Positions 19,041-27,184 of a DNA stretch of 64,000 nucleotides are shown here, piece after piece. Both the position numbers and the translations under genes were made by a program. The notes under the pieces were generated by a model, which had not been told where the DNA came from, made no database searches, and saw only the letters and a program-made list of their open reading frames with translations. Source of the DNA: Chitinophagaceae bacterium (GTDB taxonomy: Bacteria > Bacteroidota > Bacteroidia > Chitinophagales > Chitinophagaceae). The first letter of the stretch is position 1, and each line of letters starts with the position of its first letter. The stretch is from assembly GCA_024707305.1 (NCBI GenBank), contig JANPZZ010000024.1, forward strand, positions 62,001-126,000, in the 5' to 3' direction.

Positions 19041-19117
19041 CATCACCCATCCCTCATCCACCATCACCCATCCATCATCTCCCATCCACCATCTCCCATC
19101 CACCATCCCCCATCACT
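19041..19117. repeat. C-rich heptad repeat array (right arm)
   Basis: Eleven contiguous 7-base units that fit CATCNNY: CATCACC, CATCCCT, CATCCAC, CATCACC, CATCCAT, CATCTCC, CATCCAC, CATCTCC, CATCCAC, CATCCCC, CATCACT. The last unit overlaps the stop codon of the DUF2200 gene on the minus strand. Confidence 0.9.
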
Positions 19118-19472
19118 TCCTCAATATCTTCTCCATGGATTTGCCTTTCGCAAGCTCATCAACAAGCTTATCCATATAACGCACTTTGCGAATCAGGTCA
19201 TCTTCGATATTTTCAATTCGGTCGCCACAGATCACACCCGTTATTTTTACGGCGTTAGGGTTTAATTGTGGAGCTTCCGCAAAAAATGTTTCAAGATTTG
19301 TTTTCTTCTCCAGGTGTTGCTTAAACTGCTTTTCGTTGTAACCCGTTAACCAGAAAATCACTTCATGCAATTCCTCTACGGTTCTACCTTTCCTTTCAAC
19401 TTTAGTGATGTAATGCGGATATACACCGGCAAATGACATTTTATAAACCCGCTCAATGTTTTTAGGATCCAT
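19113..19472 (-). CDS. DUF2200 family protein
   Basis: 119 residues. IERVYKMSFAGVYPHYITKVERKGRT followed by LHEVIFWLTGYNEKQF and GVICGDRIENIEDDLIRKVRYMDKLVDELAKG matches the conserved DUF2200 layout; function unknown in the family. Cytoplasmic, no signal or membrane segment. Its last codon touches a heptad repeat array. Followed upstream (11 bases) by the DUF4199 gene in the same direction. Confidence 0.88.
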   Translation of the reverse strand: MDPKNIERVYKMSFAGVYPHYITKVERKGRTVEELHEVIFWLTGYNEKQFKQHLEKKTNLETFFAEAPQLNPNAVKITGVICGDRIENIEDDLIRKVRYMDKLVDELAKGKSMEKILRK

Positions 19473-19482
19473 GGTTTTTGTT

Positions 19483-19998
19483 TTAGGATTGAAGGGGAAC
19501 TTTGTTTTTCAAAATTAATGAACTCACAAACGCAACAACAAGTCCTAACGGCAATACTTCCATGTAAGATATTAAAATTGCAAACAATGGATTCTTATAT
19601 GCTTCTTTAAATTCAGCCATTTCTTTCGACTTAATTGCGAGTTCCTCGGGCGATGTGCAATTTTGCAACACATGTTGAATATTCGCATCCAGGTATTCGG
19701 GGAGGAAAAGGTAGTAATAGCCCAGCCCAAATATCACATACATTGTTGAGCCGATCAATGCAATAGCCGCTCCGATTTTAAAAGCTTTACCCAGCGTGAT
19801 ATAACCATTATTATAACTATTTCTGTATTTCCTGATGCCAAAAAAGATGAGCGAGAACATCGCAATTATGGCGGCATACCCAAGGATATCGTTGCTGGAA
19901 AAGTTCTTATTGTTGACCGTCATGTTCATCATAATGATGGTATGAACGCTGATGATAACGCCAATGATCAGGCCGTAGATCCAAATTACTTTCTTCAT
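19483..19998 (-). CDS. DUF4199 family membrane protein
   Basis: About 171 residues from MKKVIWIYG (ATG at 19998; upstream in-frame ATGs at 20019 and 20031 are alternatives). Four hydrophobic helices are visible (IYGLIIGVIISVHTIIMM, ILGYAAIIAMFSLIFFGI, FKIGAAIALIGSTMYVIFGLGYYY, LFAILISYMEVLPLGLVVAFVSSLIL), with the GIRKYRNSYNNGYITLGKAF loop typical of DUF4199. This is a Bacteroidota inner-membrane family of unknown function. Confidence 0.87.
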   Translation of the reverse strand: MKKVIWIYGLIIGVIISVHTIIMMNMTVNNKNFSSNDILGYAAIIAMFSLIFFGIRKYRNSYNNGYITLGKAFKIGAAIALIGSTMYVIFGLGYYYLFLPEYLDANIQHVLQNCTSPEELAIKSKEMAEFKEAYKNPLFAILISYMEVLPLGLVVAFVSSLILKNKVPLQS

Positions 19999-20134
19999 TT
20001 TTGATAGAGTTTTAGTCATGTATTGCAGCAAATGTAGGGTCGGCTGCCAGCCGAGATCTCATACTTTGGTACCAATTTGCGGCGATTTCTCTAATTCACC
20101 CCAAAGTACTATTGTTGTTGTCTATGATATTCAG

Positions 20135-20280
20135 CTATTTAGCTTTTTCTATCGCTTTTATGCGGCTTGTAACATCCAGTTTGAAGAAAAGATTAGAAAC
20201 ATGCGTTTTGATGGTGCTAACAGAAAGAAAAAGTCTGGATGCAATTTCTGGTTTTGCTGAATCGCATGCTGGTAATGTGG
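20135..20280 (-). pseudogene. LuxR-type DNA-binding domain remnant
   Basis: Reading the minus strand from about 20280 to the TAG at 20135 gives [20 protein letters not shown] followed by [20 protein letters not shown], the C-terminal three-quarters of a LuxR/GerE helix-turn-helix (EIA-L-S--TVK-HV--I--KL). An in-frame TGA lies just upstream and there is no start codon or receiver domain, so only the tail of the gene is left. It could be a decayed response regulator. Confidence 0.65.
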
Positions 20281-20370
20281 GTCAAAAATAATAGGAAATA
20301 CATGAATTGTGAGGCGTGAGAAACGATGCAAAATATAGCGATTTGTAACAAGAACGCCTTCCAACGCAGC

Positions 20371-20411
20371 CTTTTTGTGTCATTGCGCGTAGCGCGCAGC
20401 GACACAAAAAG
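20371..20411. terminator. Strong hairpin flanked by A/T runs
   Basis: CTTTTTGTGTC (20371-20381 region) pairs with GACACAAAAAG (20401-20411), enclosing TGCGCG/CGCGCA, so nearly 20 bases of stem can form. The symmetric T and A flanks fit a bidirectional terminator, though the CGCGTAGCGCGC core may also mark a dispersed intergenic palindrome. Confidence 0.55.
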
Positions 20412-20456
20412 CGGTACAGTTTTAGGTTCTAATAAAGAAAGATCAACCTTGATATT

Positions 20457-21452
20457 ATGCCGCGGAAATTGAAAGGAAAAAAGGCGCCATTCCCCAAAAC
20501 AGTTAAACCCATGCTTGCCACATTAGTGGAAAAACCTTTTGATGAGCCAGGATGGATTTACGAAATAAAATGGGATGGTTACAGGGCACTTGCGTTATTG
20601 AACAAAGGAAAACTCCAGTTGCTGTCCCGTAACAATAAATCATTTGCAGAAAAGTATTATCCCGTGGCAGATGCGTTAAAAAAATGGAGAACAACGGCTA
20701 TTGTGGATGGGGAAATTGCTGTATTAAAAGAGAAAGGCATTGCCGATTTTGGCGCGTTGCAAAACTGGCGCACTGAGGCCGACGGGGAAATTGTATATTA
20801 TGTATTTGATCTCTTATATCTGAATGGGTATGATCTTACGCAGCTTCCATTAAGTGAGCGAAGGGAGCTATTGAAGGCAAATCTTCCCGTCAGCCATCTG
20901 ATCAGGTTGAGCGAAGATTTTGACACAACGGCCTCTGATTTTTTGGCGACTGTATCTAAATTGGGAATGGAAGGCATTATGGCAAAAAAGGAAGACAGTC
21001 TGTATTTTCCAGGTGATCGCTCGCGCGAATGGGTGAAGTTAAAAGCGAATAAACGCCATGAAGTAGTAATAGGCGGGTACACCAAAAATGCCGGATCACC
21101 CAAATCGTTTAGCTCGCTGCTGGTTGGCGTTTACGACAATAAAAAATTAATATACACGGGTAAAATCGGAACCGGCTTTAGTGAAGAAACGCAGAAAGAG
21201 ATTTTAAAACAACTCTCAAAAATAAAAGCTACTAAATCCCCTTTCAGCGAAGAACCTGATGTAAATAAACCATCACGCTTCCGCCCCAATCCACCAGATG
21301 CAACAGCAATCTGGGTAAAACCCAAACTGGTGTGCGAAGTAAGTTATACTGAAATGACCAGCAGTGGAGTGATGCGACACCCTTCATTTGAGGGAATGAG
21401 AACGGATAAAAAAGCGAGTGATGTACACAGGGAAAAGAATGTGGAAATATGA
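20457..21452 (+). CDS. ATP-dependent DNA ligase (LigD ligase-domain type)
   Basis: 331 residues covering the nucleotidyltransferase and OB domains of LigD-type ligases. The adenylated lysine sits in YEIKWDGYRA (K38); other motifs are LSRNNKSF, VDGEIAVL, YYVFDLLYLNG, EGIMAKKEDSLYFPGDRSREWVKLK (motifs IV and V) and the OB-fold VIGGYT...GKIGTGFSEE and VKPKLVCEVSYTEMT. It seals DNA nicks and, in multi-domain LigD, acts with Ku in end joining. No polymerase/nuclease domain or Ku gene is adjacent, so it is a stand-alone ligase here. The gene is intact. Confidence 0.94.
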   Translation: MPRKLKGKKAPFPKTVKPMLATLVEKPFDEPGWIYEIKWDGYRALALLNKGKLQLLSRNNKSFAEKYYPVADALKKWRTTAIVDGEIAVLKEKGIADFGALQNWRTEADGEIVYYVFDLLYLNGYDLTQLPLSERRELLKANLPVSHLIRLSEDFDTTASDFLATVSKLGMEGIMAKKEDSLYFPGDRSREWVKLKANKRHEVVIGGYTKNAGSPKSFSSLLVGVYDNKKLIYTGKIGTGFSEETQKEILKQLSKIKATKSPFSEEPDVNKPSRFRPNPPDATAIWVKPKLVCEVSYTEMTSSGVMRHPSFEGMRTDKKASDVHREKNVEI

Positions 21453-21460
21453 TATTATGT

Positions 21461-21514
21461 AAACTATAAAATGTGCAAATACTTTTGTCAGGTTATTTGC
21501 ACATTTTATAGTTT
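21461..21514. terminator. Bidirectional terminator between convergent genes
   Basis: A perfect 21-base inverted repeat: AAACTATAAAATGTGCAAATA (its first 20 bases start at 21461) pairs with 21494-21514 around a 12-base loop. It lies between the convergent ligase and hypothetical genes. Confidence 0.85.
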
Positions 21515-21525
21515 CCTTTCACGCC

Positions 21526-21861
21526 TCACGATGTCCTCTCAACAGCGGAGACAATCTTTTCAACATTCAAAATTCCATAATTAAAAACATGTACCGATCC
21601 GTCGTACATGGTAATAACAACTTTTTTGCTGAGCAGGCTTTTCTGCGACGTCACATTTTTGATCATCGATTTTTCCAGGATAATTAATCCATTTTTGTTG
21701 AAAATCGATAAAGAAAGCGATCCTGCATCATGTTGAGGTAAAAATAAGAGCCGCCGATTGGTAACAGTAAGTTTACCTGAGTCGGATCGGTTATCCGGAC
21801 CGGTGTAATGGATTGTCCAGGTATCAATCCGGGTTTCATCGGGCGACAATTCCAGTTTCAT
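21526..21861 (-). CDS. Hypothetical protein, possible GRAM/PH-like fold
   Basis: 111 residues, cytoplasmic. Beta-rich pattern with SGKLTVTNRRLLFLPQH, followed by IKNVTSQKSLLSKKVVITMYDG and a final helix (ILNVEKIVSAVERT), reminiscent of small GRAM/PH-like domains where a strand reads G-L-x-V-T-x-R-R-L-x-F. Family not recognised with confidence. Convergent with the ligase. Confidence 0.65.
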   Translation of the reverse strand: MKLELSPDETRIDTWTIHYTGPDNRSDSGKLTVTNRRLLFLPQHDAGSLSLSIFNKNGLIILEKSMIKNVTSQKSLLSKKVVITMYDGSVHVFNYGILNVEKIVSAVERTS

Positions 21862-21921
21862 GTTATTCTATTTGAAAGTGATACTAACCTTTTTCGTGTC
21901 ATTTTGTTTTGCAAACCAAAA

Positions 21922-22440
21922 TCAATCTGGCAAATGGTAGTATTCCTTAACGGCATTGTAGTCGTTGAAATCTACCTCAGTCGGAAGTTCGGTTGCAGAT
22001 CTTCCACCCGTTGTAACCTGGTTTGCATACACGCGAATTACTCTCGCTTGCGAAAACATATCACCGGCGCCCGCTTTGTCAATATAAATTGAAACTTTTC
22101 CGTTGGCATGGCCAAAACTTACGCGATACATAGTGGCACCACCTGGTCCGTTTCCCGGAACAGCGTACCATCTGTCAAGCACACCGTAGTGTAGATACAC
22201 AAACCAAAGCGAACGATTCATCGTATCAAGCGAAGTGGTAAGCTGTAACGTTGCAAAATTTCCAGTTAAGTTGACTGCGCCAAATGTGTACTGCATAACG
22301 TTAGCATTGCCAGCAATACCCTGTGGGCCCTGGGGGCCTTGCGCACCTGTGGGCCCTTCAGGTCCGGCAGGTCCGGTATCTCCTTTTTTACATGCAACAA
22401 TAGAAATGACGATTGTGAGGAGAAGGATCATTTTTTTCAT
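21922..22440 (-). CDS. Collagen-like lipoprotein
   Basis: 172 residues. Lipoprotein signal MKKMILLLTIVISIVACKKG (cysteine 17), immediately followed by about eight Gly-X-Y triplets (GDTGPAGPEGPTGAQGPQG and on to GIAG), then a 120-residue C-terminal beta domain (SFGHANGKVSIYIDKAGAGD). Proteins of this build are found across Bacteroidota, commonly as surface lipoproteins; function unknown. The collagen-like stretch is short, so it may be a spacer or trimerising stalk. Confidence 0.85.
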   Translation of the reverse strand: MKKMILLLTIVISIVACKKGDTGPAGPEGPTGAQGPQGPQGIAGNANVMQYTFGAVNLTGNFATLQLTTSLDTMNRSLWFVYLHYGVLDRWYAVPGNGPGGATMYRVSFGHANGKVSIYIDKAGAGDMFSQARVIRVYANQVTTGGRSATELPTEVDFNDYNAVKEYYHLPD

Positions 22441-22637
22441 GATGAAAAGGTTTAGGTTATTAATGTTGGGTGTAGAATGTTTAATGAAGAATGTTGAACA
22501 GAGATAAAGCTACACCAGCTTTGATTGCATTTTCGGCGACAATGCGTATACGGCGGCTTTGTTTGCACAAGCGGCAAGACCTGTTTTTTTATTTTTTCTG
22601 AAAGACTGAATGAACGGCGGCGTTTGGAATTTAAACG

Positions 22638-24098
22638 GTGGGTTTGAGAATATTACCGGCTAACATTTCATTTGTGCAGAACGGTTCCATTCAATTGTTA
22701 GTTTCTATTGCTAACTTTAAGAAACACCCAAAACAAACCAATCATTTGCAACCTGTGCGAACGATAATCATCAGTTTGCTTTGCTATGGAATTTTCCATG
22801 GCGCAGCGGCGCGTCAGTCGATCAATTTCCAAAACTATTCTTCAGATCACGGGCTCTCCCAGTTAAGTTGTTATGCACTGGCACAGGATTCAAAAGGGTT
22901 CATCTGGGTGGGAACGCAGGATGGTTTAAATCGTTATGACGGTCGCAGGTTCCACGTGTACGCCCGACAAAATGATAAAGGCAGAAAATTGCCATCCAAT
23001 ACCATCTTCACCATTTTTGCCGATGCCACCAATGATCTGCTTTGGATTGGAACAGCAGGCGGATTGTGCCTGTTTAAAACCTCTGGAGATTCGCTCGCAT
23101 TACTGTCCGACGATTTTCCCTTCGCTGCAGAGCTCGAGAATTTACCCATCAAAAAGATTATATCATTTCAAAAAAACGAATACTGGATAATTGCTTTTAA
23201 CAACGGCCTCTATCATTTGAATACATCGACGTCTACAGTACAGAAATTTTTTAACGAGCCCGAAAACAACTCGAGTGTTACGGATATCACTTTCCATGAA
23301 GGAAGTGTTATTGTTTCTCTGTTGTATCAATTATACGAACTAAAACCACAGGGTAATCGCTATGAACAAATCCGCCTGATGGGTGATTTTCAGTTTCCCC
23401 AAATTGAAGCGATCGCATCTTATAACCACGACCTTTGGATTGGAACCATTTCCGATGGTTGCTACCAGGTCGAAAGACCTTTGAGTAATACAGAATATAC
23501 TATCGCTCCGAAGATCATTTCAGGAGGCATCTATTGTTTTGCGATTGATGCCTCCGATGAACTCTGGATTGGCACACGTGGGAATGGCCTCTATAAATAC
23601 AACGGCGCCACCAGGGAAATCATACAGTCAATGCACAATCAGTTTTTGCCGGGATCCCCTGCTTCTAATTTCGTGGTTTACCTGCTTAAAGACAGGCAGG
23701 GGAATATGTGGTGTGGACTGAGTGGAGGACTTTCTAAGTTTGATCCGCTTAGTCACCAGTTTGGTTTTGTGAATGGGCCTGCGTCGATGAACGGATCTCT
23801 GCTCGACAAGGTTATTTACAGTATGTACCGGGCAAAAGATGGGACTCTATATGTTGGCACACAAAACCGGGGACTGTTTGAATGGGAAACAAAAACGAAC
23901 CAGTTCAATTCTTTTCCAGCTTCGGCTGTAGTTGGGAAAGCGAATAACGTTATCTATAATATTACCGAAGATGATTACGGCAATATCTGGGCCGCCACTT
24001 TCGGCGGGCTGATGCAGTTGGAAAAGAAAAACAAAAAAGAATATCCTATTACACAAAAAATGCCGCGTCCGCGAAACTCAATAATATGTATGCGGTAA
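22638..24098 (+). CDS. Regulator-propeller sensor histidine kinase, piece 1 of 3 (N-terminal sensor)
   Basis: Opened here from a GTG at 22638; another GTG at 22755 precedes a better signal peptide (TIIISLLCYGIFHGAAARQS). The mature part is a periplasmic Reg_prop beta-propeller: LSQLSCYALAQDSKGFIWVG, GLNRYDG, DLLWIGTAGGLCLF, DLWIGTISDG, ELWIGTRGNGLYKYNG, NMWCGLSGGLSKFDP, IWAATFGGLMQL. The frame is lost at the A run near 24055-24060; with one A more, sense continues as KNAASAKLNNMYAVTKLRKTD. Pieces 22638-24098, 24180-25571 and 25572-25831 make one kinase of about 1060 residues. Confidence 0.87.
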   Translation: MGLRILPANISFVQNGSIQLLVSIANFKKHPKQTNHLQPVRTIIISLLCYGIFHGAAARQSINFQNYSSDHGLSQLSCYALAQDSKGFIWVGTQDGLNRYDGRRFHVYARQNDKGRKLPSNTIFTIFADATNDLLWIGTAGGLCLFKTSGDSLALLSDDFPFAAELENLPIKKIISFQKNEYWIIAFNNGLYHLNTSTSTVQKFFNEPENNSSVTDITFHEGSVIVSLLYQLYELKPQGNRYEQIRLMGDFQFPQIEAIASYNHDLWIGTISDGCYQVERPLSNTEYTIAPKIISGGIYCFAIDASDELWIGTRGNGLYKYNGATREIIQSMHNQFLPGSPASNFVVYLLKDRQGNMWCGLSGGLSKFDPLSHQFGFVNGPASMNGSLLDKVIYSMYRAKDGTLYVGTQNRGLFEWETKTNQFNSFPASAVVGKANNVIYNITEDDYGNIWAATFGGLMQLEKKNKKEYPITQKMPRPRNSIICMR

Positions 24099-24179
24099 CC
24101 AAACTTAGAAAGACGGATAGCTTGTTGGTTTCCGCGGACGATGGTTTACATTTTTTCTCATTGAAAGAAAAAACGTTGG

Positions 24180-25571
24180 GTGTTTTTTTCGCGTAATGCA
24201 GAAAATGCAGATATCATCAAAGGTTTTGCTGCATTCAGGGGTGTACGACATTTTTATGAAGATTCAACCAACACCGTCTGGCTCTGCGCACCAGGAGCGG
24301 GCTTGATCCGATTTGATTATCTGCACAACAATTTAAAAACGATAGATGTTGTAAACAGCATTTCTCCATCGGTTCGACATTTGCTGGCAGACGATTCTGT
24401 ATTTCTGCTTGCCACGGACGATGGGCTGTTGGTTTATGACCGGGAAAGAAACAAATTAATAAAGCAGGTAGATATTAAAGCCGAAGCCACCTCCAATGTT
24501 TGTTACGCAATTCAGAAAGATAACCAGGGATTTTACTGGGTAAGTACCAATACAGGGTTAAGGAAAGTAAACCGGAATTATGAGGTGGAACAAGTTTATA
24601 ATACCAGTAACGGTTTAACTTTTCTGGAATTCAATACGGGGTGCACCATCAAAGATGCAAATGGCATGCTCTATTTCGGTGGAATGGGAGGCATAACTTA
24701 TTTTAATCCCGCTGCATTAAGACGGAATGCCTTTAGTCCGCCGCCCATTCTCACAGGAATCTGGGTAAATGATCAATCCCGACCCGGTTTATTAAAACAA
24801 TCTACAAAGGTTGAACTCGGTCATAATGAAAATTTTATTTCCTTAGAATTTGCCGTCACTAATTTTTCAAATGAAAAGAATAATCGATTTAGTTACCGGC
24901 TTCATGGACTCAGCGACAGTTGGAGTTCACTCAGCTCAGGTAATAGTGCCGGATTTACAAGCCTTCCGCCAGGCGACTATATTTTCGAATTAAAATCAGC
25001 GAATAGTGATGGTCACTGGAGTGAAGGCATTACGAAACTTGAGATCACCATTTTAAGTCCATGGTGGCAAACCTGGTGGTTTATAACGGGTGCCTCCCTG
25101 CTGTTGTTGGGATTGATAGCATGGCTCACACACCGGAGAATTCTTGCTATTAAAAAGGAAGCAGAATTAAAACATCAGATCGCCGAAGCAGAAATGTTGG
25201 CGATGCGCGCACAAATGAATCCGCACTTTATATTCAATAGTCTCAATAGCATTCGGGAAATGATTTTAAATAATGAAAACGAAGCCGCGTCACATTTTCT
25301 CGGAAAATTTGCAGGGCTCATCCGTCTTACATTAGATCAGTCGGAACGAAGTTTTGTTTCTTTGCGGCAGACCATTAGTCATTTAACCCGGTACATGGAG
25401 ATAGAACAGATCAGGAATGATGAATTCACCAGCCGTATTCTTGCAGACGATGAATTGGATACTGACGAGGTTTTACTTCCTTCTATGTTGATTCAACCTT
25501 TTGTAGAAAATGCGCTTTGGCATGGAACCACGGCCACGCGGAAAAATATCAATGTAAACATTGATTTTTAA
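24180..25571 (+). CDS. Sensor histidine kinase, piece 2 of 3 (end of propeller, Y_Y_Y, TM, His-kinase domain)
   Basis: A short intermediate frame (about 24061-24182) links this to piece 1; the second shift sits in the T run at 24183-24189 (one T too many). This piece carries the last propeller blades (NVCYAIQKDNQGFYWVST), a Y_Y_Y-type beta-sandwich (NRFSYRLHGLSDSW, GDYIFELKSANSDG), one transmembrane helix (WWFITGASLLLLGLIAWLTH) and the LytS-type histidine kinase box AQMNPHFIFNSLNSIREM with the phospho-acceptor His. PFVENALWHG is the N-box of the ATPase domain. It ends prematurely at 25571. Confidence 0.87.
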   Translation: MFFSRNAENADIIKGFAAFRGVRHFYEDSTNTVWLCAPGAGLIRFDYLHNNLKTIDVVNSISPSVRHLLADDSVFLLATDDGLLVYDRERNKLIKQVDIKAEATSNVCYAIQKDNQGFYWVSTNTGLRKVNRNYEVEQVYNTSNGLTFLEFNTGCTIKDANGMLYFGGMGGITYFNPAALRRNAFSPPPILTGIWVNDQSRPGLLKQSTKVELGHNENFISLEFAVTNFSNEKNNRFSYRLHGLSDSWSSLSSGNSAGFTSLPPGDYIFELKSANSDGHWSEGITKLEITILSPWWQTWWFITGASLLLLGLIAWLTHRRILAIKKEAELKHQIAEAEMLAMRAQMNPHFIFNSLNSIREMILNNENEAASHFLGKFAGLIRLTLDQSERSFVSLRQTISHLTRYMEIEQIRNDEFTSRILADDELDTDEVLLPSMLIQPFVENALWHGTTATRKNINVNIDF

Positions 25572-25831
25572 AAAGGAAAAACAATCACCTGCTATGCATC
25601 ATCGAAGACGATGGAATTGGAATTCGGCAATCCATTAAAAACAAGATAGGGCAAAGCCGCACTCATCATTCGCTGGGGCTTGAAAATGTATCGAATCGTA
25701 TCAGGCTCTTAAATGAAAAATACCATCTGGAAAGTTGCATTTTGATAAAGGACAAAACTGAACTGGATAACTACATTGGAACAGGCACAGTTGTACAATT
25801 AATTTTACCGCTTCAAATAAATAAATCATGA
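25572..25831 (+). CDS. Sensor histidine kinase, piece 3 of 3 (ATPase end)
   Basis: Sense resumes from the T run at 25565-25569 (one T missing): DFLKRKNNHLLCIIEDDGIG, then SLGLENVSNRIRLLNEKY, and GTGTVVQLILPL to a TGA at 25829-25831. EDDGIGI and HHSLGLENV are the two glycine-rich ATP-lid boxes. The stop overlaps the ATG of the response regulator (ATGA), so the pair is translationally coupled. Confidence 0.85.
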
Positions 25832-26595
25832 ACCTGGTAACGGCCATATTAGTAGATGATGAACCAAGAGGCTTGTCATCCATGCAAAAACTCCTGGGAA
25901 TAAATTGTCCGGAAGTAAAGATTCTTGCCACCTGCACCGATGTGGACGATGCGATACAGAAAATCCTGCAACTGCGGCCACAACTTGTTTTCCTTGATGT
26001 GGCTATGCCAGGTAAAAATGGTTTCGATTTACTGCGTGAATTGGATGCGATACATTTTGAAACCATTTTTGTAACAGCACATAGCAGTTATATGTTGCAG
26101 GCGCTTCGCTTTAGTGCAGTAGACTATCTCCTAAAGCCAGTGGAAGATGATTTGCTAAAAGATGCTGTGCAAAGAGCGATGAAACGTATTACGGAAAAGG
26201 GCAGCGGGCTGGAGCTGGCAACATTTCTTCATAATCTGAAGCAAAATGGCGTGGTGAAGAAAATGAAATTGTGCGTTCCTTCACTTAAAGGAATCAAAGT
26301 AATTGAAATCACCGATATTATTTATTGCGAAGCAAGCAGCAACTACACAAACTTTCACTTAACCAACGGTGTCACGCTTTGCTCAAGTCGCCCCATCTTT
26401 GAATATGAAACTTTGCTGGAAGACAGCTCCTTTGTGCGGGTGCATAAATCTTTTCTCGTAAATCTTCAGCATATTCAGGAATACATCCGTGGTGAGGGCG
26501 GCAGTATCATTATGACTAATAACCACGAAGTAGAAGTTTCGCGGAGGAAGAAAGAGGGATTTATAAAAAAGATGCAGGAATACTATAAGTACTAA
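25828..26595 (+). CDS. LytTR-family response regulator
   Basis: 255 residues. Receiver domain 1-125 with the acidic pocket DDEP (residues 10-13), phospho-acceptor D57 in LVFLDVAMPG, and KPVEDD near 112. A LytTR DNA-binding domain follows (about 150-253; IIYCEASSNYTNFHL, FVRVHKSFLVNLQHI, EVSRRKK). It is the cognate partner of the kinase with which it overlaps by four bases. The target genes cannot be told from the sequence. Confidence 0.95.
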   Translation: MNLVTAILVDDEPRGLSSMQKLLGINCPEVKILATCTDVDDAIQKILQLRPQLVFLDVAMPGKNGFDLLRELDAIHFETIFVTAHSSYMLQALRFSAVDYLLKPVEDDLLKDAVQRAMKRITEKGSGLELATFLHNLKQNGVVKKMKLCVPSLKGIKVIEITDIIYCEASSNYTNFHLTNGVTLCSSRPIFEYETLLEDSSFVRVHKSFLVNLQHIQEYIRGEGGSIIMTNNHEVEVSRRKKEGFIKKMQEYYKY

Positions 26596-26768
26596 TGTGG
26601 CAATGTGGCAATGTGGAAATGGGGAAATGTGGAAATGGGGAAATGAGGGAATGGGAAAATGAGGAAAGGGGGAAATGAGAAAATGGGAAAATGAGAAAAT
26701 GAGAAAATGGGAAAATGAGAAAATGAGAAAATGGGAAAATGAGGAAATGGGAAAATAAAGAGGAGAAT
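26596..26768. repeat. Octad tandem repeat array
   Basis: About twenty imperfect 8-base units of the form AAATGNGR (AAATGGGG, AAATGAGG, AAATGAGA, AAATGGGA) right after the response-regulator stop, starting with variants of CAATGTGG. The same octad recurs at 41140-41270. Confidence 0.9.
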
Positions 26769-26831
26769 GAGGAAATGCTTTCTTCCGGAATGAAGTTCAT
26801 ATTTCCTCATTTCCTTATTTTCACCTTGTTC

Positions 26832-27101
26832 TCATGATTTTTTCGTCATCGCGTTTTTAATAAAACCTACGATTGCGGTTAAGATACCGCCGCCGCCTAT
26901 ACCGGAGAGAATTTGTGTGATCATTGAGTTGGTGTCACCGCCGCTGGTATTGAGCATTTCGAGCAGTTTACCGCCACCGAATCCACCGATCAGGCCGGTG
27001 ATAGAATTCAGAATGGGACCCATGTTGATTTTTTTCAGCAGGCCGCCGGCAGCGTTTCCGCCTACTGCACCTGAAATCAGGTTGACGATTAGTTCGGTCA
27101 T
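26832..27101 (-). CDS. Small glycine-rich hydrophobic protein
   Basis: 89 residues with three glycine-rich hydrophobic stretches (VNLISGAVGGNAAGGLL, SITGLIGGFGGGKLLEML, ILSGIGGGGILTAIVGFI). Probably membrane-inserted or membrane-associated. Proteins of this type are common in Bacteroidota but have no known role. It stands alone with the repeat array 3' of it. Confidence 0.7.
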   Translation of the reverse strand: MTELIVNLISGAVGGNAAGGLLKKINMGPILNSITGLIGGFGGGKLLEMLNTSGGDTNSMITQILSGIGGGGILTAIVGFIKNAMTKKS

Positions 27102-27184
27102 GATTGTTATGTTTTGGTTTGAAGAGTTCCTTTAAAGTACGACAATTTTTGAAAATCAATAATCTTTGATATTCTTTTTGATCG

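Noticed and set aside
18972..19265. Plus-strand ORFs with THPSS/HHPSL repeats
   Set aside because: They read through the heptad array and the antisense of DUF2200.
26561..26810. Minus-strand ORFs rich in FSHFLIFP
   Set aside because: They are translations of the octad array, with no coding signal.
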